Part shown: positions 39,201 to 54,200 of the stretch, piece after piece | How positions within the stretch are numbered: the stretch's first letter is position 1 | Layout: each line of letters starts with the position of its first letter | Assembly: GCF_949987535.1 (NCBI RefSeq) | Contig: NC_080071.1 | Coordinates: forward strand, 21,909,032-21,973,031 | Origin: Balaenoptera acutorostrata | Taxonomy: Eukaryota > Chordata > Mammalia > Artiodactyla > Balaenopteridae | Length of the DNA: 64,000 nucleotides | Direction: 5' to 3' | Made by a program: the position numbers and the translations under genes | Notes under the pieces: model-generated | What the model saw: the letters and a program-made list of their open reading frames with translations, nothing else | Database searches by the model: none | What the model was told of the DNA's origin: nothing

Positions 39201-42200
39201 GCTCTATACTATCTCCAAAAGAACATAAACATTGTTAGTCCCAAAAATATCAAAGAGAGAAAGTGGTCAGAGAGTACATTTCAAGAAGAGATCAACATCA
39301 AGGTCCTAGAATAGAATCATTGCATTTGAGAGAACTTGAGTATGTTACTTATTTTTCCTAAGCCTCAAGTTCCTCATCTGTAAAACGTGGAGACTTTTAC
39401 CTACTTCATAGAAGTGTCGGGAGGATTTTATGGTACAATACTTATAAAAAGCAAGGCACAGTGCCAGGTGCATCGTAAGTGTACAAGTAATGATGTATTG
39501 ATATTATTTCTTTTCTGATGAGACTCTGCTCTTCTCATAATACTCTTGCTATAGCTGATCTGGTATCTTTCAGTTCCTGACCACTACCATGCTAAAGTGA
39601 TAACTGTGAACTAGGAAAGAGGATTTCTCTGGAACTGCTTTTCTGAGGATGGGTTGATACTTAGTATCATCAAAGAGTTCACATGTATGCACCACTGAGA
39701 GGTATAATTCATATTCCAAGTAAGCATATGTATCCTAGGCTGCCTAGAATTCCACACAGCTCCAGACACAAATTATGGCCTTCTAGGGAAGCCTGGGACT
39801 CAGTAAAAGCATGAGATGTGAGCTATTGTTGTTGTTGTTTTTATTTTTGTTACTCAAGGTCACTTATGGTGCATTCACAATGTTCATGTCCCCACTGGCT
39901 ACCTGTAATACTATAGCTTTGGTATTTCATACCAGAAGTCATTGGGGGTTCTGAGCATCAGATCTAGAAATGTGCTGTTTGCCATATTTAGCCACAGAGA
40001 CCATTTTAGGGTTCCAAGAAAGGAGTAAGTATTGAGTTGGTTTATGTCCTTGACTCTCTTCCAACATTTTTTCAGTGTCTTTTTTAAAATATCTGAACAG
40101 ACACATAATCCTAGAACAAGCATAAAGCCTTTTAATATGACCAAAATGGATGCATAAACTTGGTCATCACTCAAGTGGTCTCTGGAGTCCTTAGAACCCC
40201 ACTAAGGGGCACAACCCTGAAGTAGTGGAGATTAAGTGACCATATATATGTAAAGCTTAAAGAATAAGTGCTGGCACTTAGCTATGAAACTATTATTTAT
40301 ACAGTGTGTAAAACAAATGTGGAAGAGAAGAGTGGGCCATGGAAATGAAAGGAATAAAAAAACAAATATTTCTTACCCTGCATTTTTTCACAAACAAACC
40401 CATAACCTTCTTCTCTACAGTCTTCAAAATACCATTTTCCAGTGAAATGAAAATTAGGATTATTTGACAGCAAGGCACAGAGAGGAATGCGTTTTTGAAC
40501 TTCGGTGGTGTTATGACTTGGAATCTTCAAAAGAATACACGTTTTTTAAAAATGGTAACATATAACGTTATCATAGCATTGATATTTTTATTAAGGACAT
40601 AATTTTAAAAATTCAAACACTATTATTCCTTTATTTGCATTTAATAAACCTGTTCACAAATCAGTTCATAACCCACAAAATAAATAATTATTGTGATGAG
40701 TAAAGAGATGATATTCATGGAACACATGAAAATTATATGAAATTACATTATTAAAAATTAATATATTAACAACCAACTAATAAAAATTTACGCCTACAAA
40801 ATATAGGAAGTAAAAAAAGAAAAACTTCAGTAAACAAGTCTCAAATAGGATCTCTTGCTAAAATGATTTCTAAAAAATAAATCTTAAAACTTACATTTAC
40901 TATATCAAATGGGGACCAATTAGAATATGACACGGGCCTTCCATTTAGCCATTTTTCATAATCATCATTTTGTAACCCTATCCACACATTAGTGGTATGG
41001 CCAAAAAGATTCATAGTAATGAAAGCTGAAAAATAAGAATACATTATCAAATTTAATACCATATAAACCATTTGGGTAATCATCAAATTCTGTTTATAGC
41101 TATGATTTTATTTAAATGATAGCAAAACTTAATTATGAATCAATTGTAGGAATTTGTTACTTTCTCCTTATTAAGATGATGCAGTCTCTGTCACTTTTGC
41201 TCAGTTTAAATTGACAGAAATTAGCTGGCTAAGCCTGGGATTTCATCATATCATTAGCAAAACAATTTCCAGTGTTCATTCAATGCCTTTCTAAACAAAA
41301 GAGGGTTTATCCATTATACTTCACTAAAGTATACGATTATTGCCTAAATAGCAAATGAAAGTGTGTAGGTAACTCTAAAGGGATCTAAAAAATTATACCA
41401 TGCAATTATAATAGACTATACCTCAGATTATTTTAGCCATTTTGAAATGCCGATCATAAATATATCCTTATTCTTTCCACTACGCCTGGTGAGACAAAAG
41501 TCTCCAAAAAATCAGCAGTTTGTAAACAATGGAGTGTACTAACTTTTACAGATGTCATGATATAAACCTTATAGGTCACACTGAAAACTTATGTGTCACC
41601 AGCAATATAATACTTAAAATGTTGATTTGGAAATGTTAGTATTTTGGAGGAATATTTTAACAGACGCTTGAATAAAAATGGTGATTTTTGCCTGATTGAA
41701 CATTGAGTACTCTACCTTGTTCCACCTCATTTTCAATGGCGACAAGTGTCCCCCCTTCTTCAACGCAAAAATCTTGAGCAGATGTCCAGTTCTTCCAATC
41801 GCTTGGGTCTTTGGGGATTTTCATCAAAAGGCACTATGAAAATGTCCAAAAAAGCATTCATTTCCATATTTTTCTAAATGAATTAAAAGTTTCCTAAAGA
41901 TACTGAGGACCAGCTTTGAAAATTTTTTATAATTTTCTTGCACAGAAATGACTCTTCCCCCCCCCCCCCCACCAGCTGCTCCAAAGGTGTGAAAGAAAAA
42001 CAAAGAGGACCAGCTTTCAGGGTGAGTCAGTGCCTTTTGTGCATTTGCATCAGGCGGGAACAGAGGCAAGGATGTGTCTTGTCATGCAGGACGTCAGAAT
42101 GATGTCTTTGGCTCAGTGAAAAATAGCATTCCTTCTAAAAAGGAGCCAGTCTGACTGCAAAGTTTACAGTGGAGGATTTAATTTTTAAAAAATTTCTTTC

Positions 42201-45200
42201 AGTGGCAGTTAATAGATTCGTTCAATTTTATTTACAAATACACTTCCTCACTTTAAGTGAGAGAGGAATACTGGGGAATCAAACCACATCAGGTATTTAA
42301 ATTCACTAAATACTTGGAGTCAGCCACGTGGTCCAAAAGTCAATGAGGAAGAGGCAGAAAAGAAAAAAATGAGCCCAGTGGGAAGAAAAGCAAGGGCAGG
42401 ACCAAGGAAACCTAGGAAGGAGAAACAAAGGGGAGGGGTGCCAACAATGTCAAAAGGAACTCAAAAAGAAGGCTGTGGGGTTTGGCAGTGAGAGTTGATT
42501 TTCACTCAAGAGAGAATCATGTCTATGGCGTGGCAGGGGTTACTCATTATGGGATGAGATATATGGAATAGTAACTTCTAGGCAGATCAGGCCAGTTGAA
42601 GAAAATCACCCCCTCACCAAGCTCAGTGAAATTTAACCATGTTAGTTGGGCTATATGGAGTCAGGGGAGAGGGAAAGATAGAAGAGAAAGGCTGTAACAG
42701 ATCAGGCAAAGTTCCAGAGAAGTCAGGAGAGACTTTATGCAAAAAATATTCCATGTGGATTATTCTCTCATTAATGAACATAGCCAACCCTGCTCATTGA
42801 TAGGTCTGATCTTGAGATCTGCCACTGAGAAAATCCAAGCTACAAGATTATTCTAGGCTAATGTGACAACCTCCATGCCACGTGAGAGCGCATCCGTCTG
42901 CATCCTTCTTTAATTTCTAAGTTTATCAGTCCCCCATCCCTTCCCTACCATCGTAGACTCCTTACAAAGCAGAGGGACTAAGTGTTGCTCCTCTTTGAAC
43001 AGCAAAACAAACAAGGTCCCCAATAAATATTTATGCAACAAAATAAAAGCCAATAGACCCTGAAATGATTGTCAAATGACGTTCTCAGGATTCTAGATTT
43101 AGTCCAGTGGTTCTCAAACAAGGCCATTTTGCTCCTCAGGTGATATCTTCATAATGTCTAGAGACATTTTGGTTGTCACAGTTCAAGGGGGGAGGGGGTA
43201 GTGACTGCTATTGGCAGCTAGTGAGTTGAGACCAGGGCTGCTGCTAAACAATCTATAATGCACCGGTCAGTCCCTCACAACAAGGAATTATCCAGCCCCT
43301 AATGTCAATACTGCTCAGGTAATTCTTTTCAGAACCCAATTCCGAACATGTCACCCTTCAGGGATTTTCCACTGTTCTTAGGATAAAAACCAGAAACTCT
43401 GATCCAGCCTGAATTTGAGTTGCCAACTAAGAGAGGAAGTACATTTTCTCTTCTTCTGATCCCCTTTACCTTATTTGCTTCACAAAGAAATGGAATTGGC
43501 TTTAAAGGGTTTTAATTGTATAACAACTATCCTTTTATCAATTTCCTTTCATTCTGCCTCTTTCCCCTAATTACAAATTCCAAAGAGTGGCACATACTAA
43601 TTATTAGGAAGTCTTATCATTTAATGTGAATTCACCTTGTGTTCAGATAGTTGCACTAATGAACCATTCATAAATACCAGTGAACCTCACTGTTTCATTT
43701 AGCTCAATAAATCTCTCCAGAAAACACACACACATACCCCCGCTTCCCACCCAGCCCCACCCCCCACCCTGTTTGCCTCAGCCAGGATTTACCAGCTTGA
43801 GTATGGGGGTGTAGACCCCCATTGCCACAACTTCATTGTTTCTAAAAATATAACATGTTTACTAACACACTTTGAAATTGTGTCAATAACTAAAGCAAAG
43901 TAGCAAGATGGAGTACAACACCCTCAATTTTAAATTGTTTATTTACTTACTGATTTGCAAAATGTGATCAAGTTTAATGCATCTCTGATTATTACTGTGA
44001 ATTAAGGATACCTGACTGTATTCCAAACGAGTTTTGAATATAAAACTCTTTTGTCTCAAAGTCATTTCCAGTTCAGTACTTGAAAATGGAATTCATGATC
44101 TTCCTCCCAAATTTGGTCCTTTTTCAGTGTTCTTACTGACGTTGAATGGCATAGTCAGTCATGCATTTACCTAAAACTGAAACCTGAGCGTCTTCTCACC
44201 CTTCAGTCACTTTCATCACCCCTTCGGTCCTACCACTTGGACATCCCATTTCTGAGACCTTCACCACTCTCCTTATTCCCACCGCCCCACAGTCTCTGCC
44301 ACCATCATCTTAGCCCAAAGGACTTATCTCTTGCTTGGACTATTGCAATATCTTTCTAACTGCTCTTACTTTCCTCAACCTCGCCTTCCTCCAATCTATC
44401 TTTGGTACTGCAGCCTGAATGATTCTTTTCAAAACTCAATCCCGATGATCATGTCTCTCTTTAGTTAAAACCCTTCAGGGTTTCCTATTGCTCTTAGGAT
44501 AAAAACCAGAAACTCTAACACAATAATCGCCCTTGCCTACTTCTTTTGTCTCACTTTCTACATTCTAGTTCTCTATGCTTCTTTTACTTTCTTCAATATG
44601 CCACATTCCTTCTCACCACAGGTCCTTAGTACATGTAGTTTCCCCTACTTTTAATGCTTCATGTCCTTTTGACCACCTCAGTCAGGTGCTCCTGTTATAT
44701 ACTTTTATGGAACTGTGTAACTCTCCATAGCTTGTGTCACAGCTGTAAATTAGAGTTATTTTCCTGATTGATTTGCTAATGTTTTCTCTCCCTCTAGTCT
44801 GTAAGCTCCCAAAGAAAAGGGATTATATTTGTTTTCCTCACCATTGAGTCGCCAATATCCAGCATAGTTAAATGCAATGAATGAATAAAGTACTAAGAAT
44901 TTGAATAATTTAAGAGGAGAGAGTGTTTTTTGTTTTTTTTTTTTTTAAGGAAAAACTACGTCGTGCATGAAACCAAATATTGGCTAATCCAAAATTAGAT
45001 GGTGCAAAGCAGCCATCAGCGCTAAATCCAGGTCCCTGAATAAAAATGTATAAGTGGAAGCACAAGAGTTAATCTAATATACACGCAGAATTTCTTCCTC
45101 TTACATACAACTCTGCTGTGACAAGTATCTTAGATGACTCACTCTTCCTGGGGGAATCCCTGGTCAAGCCTCTTTTACATCATCAAACATGGGGACAATA

Positions 45201-48200
45201 ATTTATGAGAAATGAGAAAAGACACTTAACTTCTGTTATCTCAGTTTTGAAACTCTTAAAGGCGAAGAGTCAACCAAGTGGGATTTTTTTCTTAGAAATA
45301 ACCAATGAAAATTTGTCCTAGGAAGTTGACAAACAAGAAGCAAAGTTTAGTGGAACATAATACATTGACGCTTATTCATAATTCTGAAGTGAGTAATGTC
45401 TGTCGTTGCTATCTCCCAGTTTTCCTTCTGTAGCTTTTTTTTGTTAGTCAGAACTATCCCCACTGGGCTTTCCACTCCTCTCAACTATTAACCCTCCTAT
45501 TCCCACCTTTTCTAATGATCTGATAAACCCACTTATCCCAAAGTGTAGGTGACAGATGAGGCCATCTCAGAAATATTTCCCTTAAAAAACTTAATGGAAA
45601 GTGTTAAGGCAAAGGAATGAGACTCCAGTGGTAGGATTTTAGCCATTAATATGCAGGGGAGAGCACTGTGGGTGGGGAGACACACTTGGGGACCCTGAAA
45701 TCTCACTCTGTAACAGGTCACCCTCTCATGAAGCCTGCTGTGACCCTATCCTTAGTAATCAAATCTTCTGAATGATTGATTAGAAGACTAAGTTGTGTAA
45801 CTGTTGCATTGCTGGGCAATTATTGGCTGCACATTAGAATAACTGAGGGAGCTCTTAAAAAATACTGATGCCTGGATCCCATGCGGATCAATTAAATCAG
45901 AATCTTTAGGATGTCACCTGCACCTTGATATTTTTAGAAAGCTCACCTGGTGATTCTAAATATTTGATCAGGGCTGTGAACCACTGATCTAGCTACTAGT
46001 TATCAATAAAAATTAAAAATACCCTCTGAGCTACATGAGGGTGTTTTAATCCTGCTCCATAGTTAGCCTCAGAAAGCCCTTCTCCTCTCATGTGTGTGTC
46101 TGTGCTTTACTCATGTCCCTTCTTATTCTTTCAAAGGAAGCATTCACTTGCTCTTTTGCCCTGGGTCTGCTGCACCATCACTGTTACCATGCCCATACGT
46201 GTACATACTCCCCATGTTTACACAGGAGGAAACATGGAATAGAGCTAAGCTGTGTAGATAAGAAAGTTTAAGGAAAAGACAATGGCCAAGGGTAAACCAA
46301 AAACAACCATTGTAAGTTTCTAAGAATAATTTCTCTAATGCCAAGGATATGACTTGTCATGAATTTCCTTAAAATATTCTTTTTTATACATGGGATGTAC
46401 TTGTTTTAATAGTTGTGAAAAACTATCAGGTACAAGAATTAACTAAAAATGGATCAAAACCTAAATATAAGAGCTAAAACCATAAAGCTCTTAGAAGAAA
46501 ACATGAGGTAAATATTTGTGAACTTGGATTTAGCAACATATTCTTAGATACGACACCAAAAGCATGAGCAACAGAAGAAAAATTAGAGAAATTGAACTTC
46601 ATTAAAATTAAAAACTTTTGTGCATCAAAGGACATTATCAATAAAGTAAAAAGACAACCTAAAGAATGAGAGAAAATACCTACAAAACATATATCTGATA
46701 AGGGTTTTATATCTGGATTATATAAAGAACTCCTACAACTCAATAACAAAAAGACAAATAACCCAAATAAAAAAGTGGGCAAAGGAGTAGAATAAACATT
46801 TTTCCAAAGACAATATACAAGTGGTCAATAAGCACATGAGAAGATGCTCAACATCATTAGTCATTAGGGAAATGCAAATCAAAACCACAGTGAGATAATG
46901 CTAGACTCTAGTGTTGGCAGTAATCAAAAAGACAGGTAATAACAAGTGTTGTCAAAAAAAAAAAATAACAAGTGTTGTCAAGGATGAGGAAAAATTGCTA
47001 GCATACACTGTTGGCAGGATTGTAAAATCGTTCAGCCACTGTGGAAAACAGTTTGCTCGTTCTTCAAAAAGTTAAACATAGAATTAGCATATGATATAGC
47101 AATTCCACTCCTAGGTATATACACCAAAGAAGTGAAAGCAGGGACTCCAACAGATACTTGTATGCCAATGTTCATAGCTGATTTATTCACAATAGCTAAA
47201 AAGTGGGAATAACCAAAGTCCATCAACAGATGAATGGAGAAACAAAATGTGGCATGGAATATTATTCAGTCATAAGAAGGAAGTTCTGATACATGCTATA
47301 ACATGGGTAAACCTTGAAAACATTATGCTAAGTGACATAAGCCAGCCACAGAAGGAAAATATTGTATGAGTTCATTTATATGAATTATCTAGAATAGGCA
47401 AATTCATAGAGATGGAAAATAGATTAGAGCTTACCGTGGGCTAGAGGGGATGGGGAACAGAGAGCTATTGCTTAACCAATTACAGAGTTTCTGTCTGGGA
47501 TGTTGATAAGTTTTGGAAATAGAAGTGATAGTTGAATAACATTGTGAATGTAATTAATGCCACTGAATTGTACACTTGAAAATGGTTTAAATGGCATATT
47601 TTATGTTATACATATTTTACCACAATAAAAAGCTAATTGTCAAAGGTTTGAATAAAAACCTTAGTTATACTCAAGTTCTATTGAATATTTGCTATGTTTG
47701 TCATATTGAAGTGTATAAATAATTTACAACTGGTAGAAAGAGTTTATGGTTTGAGAAAATAAGAAGCAGACTGAAGGTATCAACTATTAAAAATAGTGTG
47801 TCTCAATACTATATAACATTTTAGAGAATGACTATATTATTTTAGAAAATATTTCACAGTGCCCCTGGACTGATTGTGTCATAGAGCTAAGGTGATTTGT
47901 AATTCTTAAGTTCTTATGTGAAGTGGCAGCTGTAGGAAAGGGACAAGACTCAGGGTCAAAAAACTTAAGGTTGATTCTCAGCCTGACACTTATTCGCTGT
48001 AAGTTTCAGAAAAACCACACAATTTTATTAGACTCAGTCTTCTCATAGGTAAGATGGGATAACAATTCTGTGTATTTTAAAAATTCAATAAAACAAGAAA
48101 TATATATATATATGCATATATATTCATATATATATATTCATATATATATTCATATATATATGCATATATATATTCATATATATTCATATATATATTCATA

Positions 48201-51200
48201 TATATATATTCATATATATATTCATATATATATATTCATATATATATATTCATATATATATATGAAATTGCCAGCAGAAACAGCTACATGGTAGAAGAAA
48301 CCCAAATGTCCATCAATGGATAAAAGGAAAAACAAAATGTGTTATGTACATATAATGGAATATTATTCAGTCTTAAAAAGGAAGAAAATTCTGACACATG
48401 CTACAACATGGGTGAGCCTGGAGGACACTGTGCTAAGTGAAATAAGCCAGTTACAAAAGGACAAGTACTGTATGATTCCACTTACATGCGGTATCCGAAA
48501 TAGTCAAATTAATAGAGACAAAGTAGAATAGTGGTTGCCAGGGGCTGTGGGGAGGGAGAATGAGGGATTGTTGTTTAATGAGTTTAGAGTTTCAGTTTTA
48601 CAAGATGAAAAAAGTTTGCAGAGTCATTGCACAGCAGTGTGATTATACTTAACACTACTGCACTATACATTTAAAAATGGTCAAGATGGTAAATTCTATA
48701 TTATGTGAATATTACCACAATTAAAAATATCAGTACCAAATATGTAGTGGGTGCTCAATAAATGTGTATTAAGTCCAAATGGCCCCATTTCACAAATTAA
48801 CAATGAGAGGAAGATCACAAGGGAGGCAATGCCCTGCCAATGTAACTAAACACATAGACTGAAAATTGTCCATGATGGAGGAGCAATTTCTTACTAGCAT
48901 ATGAAATTATGACACAGTTTGAGTTTTTAATTATCAAAGAGTTAAACATTTATAATTTGAGATGCATTTTAATTACTTCCACCTAAGGCTTATAAAGTTA
49001 TTTTAAAACATAAGGAGTGGAGGGGAAGTCTCAGCCTTAATTGGAGACAGTATCAGAAATAATAAATCTAGTTTACTGTATCCCCACTGGCCATTTAGGA
49101 AAAAAATTCAATTCTGCGTGGAAGTGCCAGCTATATGAGGCTCAAGACAAAGTTGACGGAGCTACGTTATTAGTCAGGCAATTGACAAGGCGGGTAGAGC
49201 TCTATGAGGGCTCCAGGCAGGGAAGACACAAAAGAAGAAGACACAGTCTGGGCCCTCTGGAGCTGACAGCTCATTTGGGAACAGGGCCTAGATACACATG
49301 CACACACGCCCACACATGCCCACACACATGTGCACACACCCACATCCCACCTACCGAAACAGTCATACAGCGCAATGAATGACAATGTCAGTAGCAAAAA
49401 CTGAGTACACATATGAAGGGTGGTGTCAAGGCTGTTTTTGACAAAACCTTTTAATTTCAAGAGATCTGTCCCTAAATAGAAAACTTCTCAATCTCTTGAA
49501 AATTGTGACAAAAAAATTCCAGGTCCAATGGACAACTCATAGTTTTTCAAAGCCACACCTGCTTTTTGATTACTTTCTAAAATTAAAACCTACAAAAGAG
49601 AAACAAAAGCAACTTTTTGGAAACAAGTTTACCTTATAGTCAAAATATAACCATCCTTTGGGACATGTTCCATGTTTTTTTGGTGTATCTTTCTCTTTCT
49701 CTATGATCCAAAACTTTTTTCGCTTACAGATGCTAGGCATAGAAACTGAACACTCTTCACTAGCCCAGAGTCCTGGAAGAGAAAATGGTTAGAAATGACC
49801 GGAAACAATGGTGACTCTTTGTAGGCATTCTCTATTGGTCACTGTTTTTTTATGACTGCTGTGGTTTACCAGACTTTGTTAAATCTAGAAATTGAACTAA
49901 ATTTAACTACTAATCATAGAGTTCTCTAGTGACAAGAGCTAACTGGGCAAGGTGCCAAATCAGTAATTCTAATTTAAGAATATAGAAATTTTGCAAATGC
50001 AAAAAAAAAAAAAAAAATCTAAACAAATACTGCAATTGCAATCACAAAACTGATGAAAGGTTTAAGAATATTTTACTTGGTTAGCCAAAGAATACTTTGT
50101 AGAGTAATATTTTTGACTTAAAGTATTCAACCTCAAGGTAAAAAAATTCTAAAACAATAGATGATCATTTCTACTTTATAATTATTAAAAATATAATAAT
50201 TTAGAAAAAATAACTCAGGAACTTCTAAGGAAGAAGCACTTCTGAACCCTGACCCCTAAACAAAACACACACACTTAGAGACACGCCCTCAGGAATATTA
50301 TCCCAAAGTCCTCAGTCTCTTGGAAAATGTTCTTTTAATTAGAAGAGCTATATTTTCAGAGTAAAGGTTATAGAATGCATTTCATTAGCATTCAAGTTAT
50401 AAATTCCAGAATAGGGCAAGGATGCATGTAAATTGCAAGGGCAGATTCAGTTTTCTAGTGTGAGGGGTATGACCCAAAAAGATATTGGCATTCTGAAGGA
50501 GGGGCGGGAATGCTATTTTCAATGCCGATTAGCTGCTATTCTTCCAGAATCACAAATAGCCTTTCTGCAGGCTGTTGTGACACCTGCTGGCAAAAGCGAG
50601 CTGATTAACAACATGCTTTTTCGTCTCTTAACTTTCTCTGCAGCTGCCCTTACATCAGAGATTGCTTTCCATGTTTATGCCTCTCCTGACTTGGGAGAAT
50701 CTGTTAGAGTCAGGGACATCATTACCTTTTATTGGATAGAAACAGTGGGATGGATATGAGTGGACAATCAACCCCAATAACACTGTATTGATGAATAGAA
50801 TTTAAAAACCCATCTTAAATGTACATGTACTTCTAAATCCAACAGGCAAAGAGTTGGTGTTCTAAGGCAGGCAGCAATTAATGCCTGGTGTTAAAAAAAA
50901 GAATACTGAATTCAATGAAAATTTTTCTTAAATGGGCAAATGGAAGTAAATTTCAGAGGTTAAAGTTCTGACCAATTATAAACTGGATACTACAAAGAGA
51001 TTTTTAAAAATGGGCCCATGTTGAAATTTCATAGAGAATAGTATTTGTCAGGCAATTTTTAACCCATTTCAGTGGGCTCATTTTTGGTAGGTTTGGTTCA
51101 AGAGGAAGGACTTATCTGGATATAAATTATTTTCAAGAACATGAATGCATGGAATAAACTGTAGGAATGGTCATCCTTAAGACTTAAGACTTATAAAATT

Positions 51201-54200
51201 AAACACACTCAGTTGAAAAGCAAAGTAACCAAACAAAACCTTCTCACTGAACTAATGCAATGAAAAGGAGTCTTCAAGTCTTCTGAAAATTATGTTTGTA
51301 TTATAAACCCAAAAGTGGATGAACAAAATAACCTGTTATGGATGAAATGAAGCCACATCTCTGACTCTGATTAATCATGGATTCTTCTTTTCCGTTGTCC
51401 CAGTTCTGGTATATTACTGGTGATCCATCTCTCCAACTGCAGAAAAATTAAAAAATTAAAGGTCTTCTCTCATTCTGCATGTTCAATCTCCAACACCACT
51501 TTTGGAGTTCTGGGATATGGATGGAAGGCATAATATTTTATTAAATTAAAAAAAAATCATGTCTGTGGTTAGGGAAATGAAAATTTATAAGTTAATGTTT
51601 GAAGGCTATTCAACAAATTTTTTTAAATTTAATTTAATTTTATTTTTATACAGCAGGTTCTTATTAGTCATCCATTTTATACACATCAGTGTATACATGT
51701 CAATCCCAATCTCCCAATTCATCACACCACCACCACCACCCCCCACTGCTTTCCCACCTTGGTGTCCATATGTTTATTCTCTACATCTGTGTCTTTATTT
51801 CTGCCCTGGAAACCCGTTCACCTGTACCATTTTCTAGGTTCCATATATATGCATTAATATACGATATTTGTTTTTCTCTTTCTGACTTACTTCACTCTAT
51901 ATGACAGTCTCCAGATACATCCATGTCTCTACAAATGACCCAATTTCGTTCCTTTTTATGACTGAGTAATATTCCATTGTATATATGTACCACATCTTCT
52001 TTATCCATTCGTCTGTCGATGGACATTTAGGTTGATTCCATGACCTGGCTATTGTAAATAGTGTTGCAATGAACATTGGGGTGCATGTGTATTTTTGAAT
52101 TATGGCTTTCTCAGGGTATATGCCCAGTTGTGGGATAGCTGGGTCATATGGTAATTCTATTTTCAGTTTTTTAAGGAACCTCCAACTATTCTCCATAGTG
52201 GCTGTATCAATTTACATTCCCACCAACAGTGCAAGAGGGTTCTCTTTTCTCCACACCCTCTCCAGCATTTGTTGTTTGTAGATTTTCTGATGATGCCCAT
52301 TCTAACTGGTGTGAGGTGATACCTCATTGTAGTTTTGATTTGCATTTCTCTAATAATTACTGATGTTGAGCAGCTTTTCATGTGCTTCTTGGCCACCTGT
52401 ATGTCTTCTTTGGAGAAATGTCTGTTTAGGTCTTCTGCCCATTTTTGGATGGGGTTGTTTGTTTTTTTAATATTGAGCTGCATGAGCTGTTTATATATTT
52501 TGGAGATTAATCCTTCGTCCATTGATTCATTTGCAAATATTTTCTCCCATTCTGAGGGTTGTCTTTTCGTCTTGTTTATGGTTTCCTTTGCTGTGCAAAA
52601 GCTTTGAAGTTTCATTAGGTCCCATTTGTTTATTTTTGTTTTTATTTCCATTACTCTAGGAGGTGGATCAAAAAAGATCTTGCTGTGATTTATGTCAAAG
52701 AGTGTTCTTCCTATGTTTCCTCTAAGAGTTTTATAGTGTCCAGTCTTACATTTAGGTCTGTAATCCATTTTGAGTTTATTTTTGTGGATGGTGTTAGGGA
52801 CTGTTCTAATTTCATTCTTTTACATGTAGCTGTCCAGTTTTCCCAGCACCACCTATTGAAGAGACTGTCTTTTCTCCATTGTATATCCTTGCCTCCTTTG
52901 TCATAGATTAGTTGACCATAGGTGTGTGGGTTTATCTCTGGGCTTTCTATCCTGTTCCATTGATCTATATTTCTGTTTTTCTACCAGTACCATATTGTCT
53001 TGATTACTGTAGCTTTGTAGTATAGTCTGAAGTAAGGGAGTCTGAGTCCTCCAGCTCCATCTTTTTCCCTCAAGACTGCTTTGGCTATTCGGGGTCTTTT
53101 ATGTCTCCATACAAATTTTAAGATTTTTTGTTCTAGTTCCGTAAAAAATACCATTGGTAATTTGATAGGGATTGCATTGAATCTGTAGATTGCTTTAGGT
53201 AGTATAGTCATTTTCACAATGTTGGTTCTTCCTGTCCAAGAACATGGTATATCTCTCCATCTGTTGGTATCATTTTTAATTTCTTTCATCAGTGTCTTAC
53301 AGTTTTCTGCATACAGGTCTGTTGCCTCCCTAGGTAGGTTTATTCCTAGGTATTTTATTCTTTTTGTGTCAGTAGTAAATGGGAGTGTTTCCTTAATTTC
53401 TCTTTCAGATTTTTCATCATTAGTGTATAGGAATGCAAGAGATTTCTGTGCATTAATTTTGTATCCTGCAACTTTACCAGATTCATTGATTAGCTCTAGT
53501 AGTTTTCTGGTGGCATCTTTAGGATTCTCTATGTATAGTATCATGTCATCTGCAAACAGTAACAGTTTTACTTCTTTTCCAATTTGTATTCCTTTTATTT
53601 CTTTTTCTTCTCTGATTGCCGTGGCGAGGACTTCTAAAACTGTGTTGAATAATAGTGGTGAGACTGGACATCCTTGTCTTGTTCCTGATCTTAGAGGAAA
53701 TGCTTTCAGTTTTCACCATTGAGAATGATGTTTGCTGTGGGTTTGTCGTATATGGCCTTTATTATGTTGAGGTAGGTTCCCTCTATGCCCACTTTCTGGA
53801 GAGTTTTTATCATAAATGGGTGTTGAATTTTGTCAAAAGCTTTTTCTGCATCTATTGAGATGATCATATGGTTTTTATTCTTCAATTTGTTAATATGGTG
53901 TATCACATTGATTGATTTGCGTATACTGAGGAACCTTGCATCTCTGGGATAAATCCCACTTGATTGTGGTGTATGATCCTTTTAATGTGTTGTTGGATTC
54001 TGTTTGGTAGTATTTTGTTGAGGATTATTGCATCTATATTCATTAGTGATATTGGTCTGTAATTTTCTTTTTTTGTAGTATCTTTGTCTGGTATTGGTAT
54101 CAGGGTGATGGTGGCCTCATAGAATGAGTTTGGGAGTTTTCCTTCTGCTACAATTTTTTGGAAGAGTTTGAGAAGGATGGGTGTTAGCTCTTCTCTAAAT

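Noticed and set aside
48070..48294. Tyr/Ile/His-rich open frame
   Set aside because: It is a translation of the AT-rich microsatellite.
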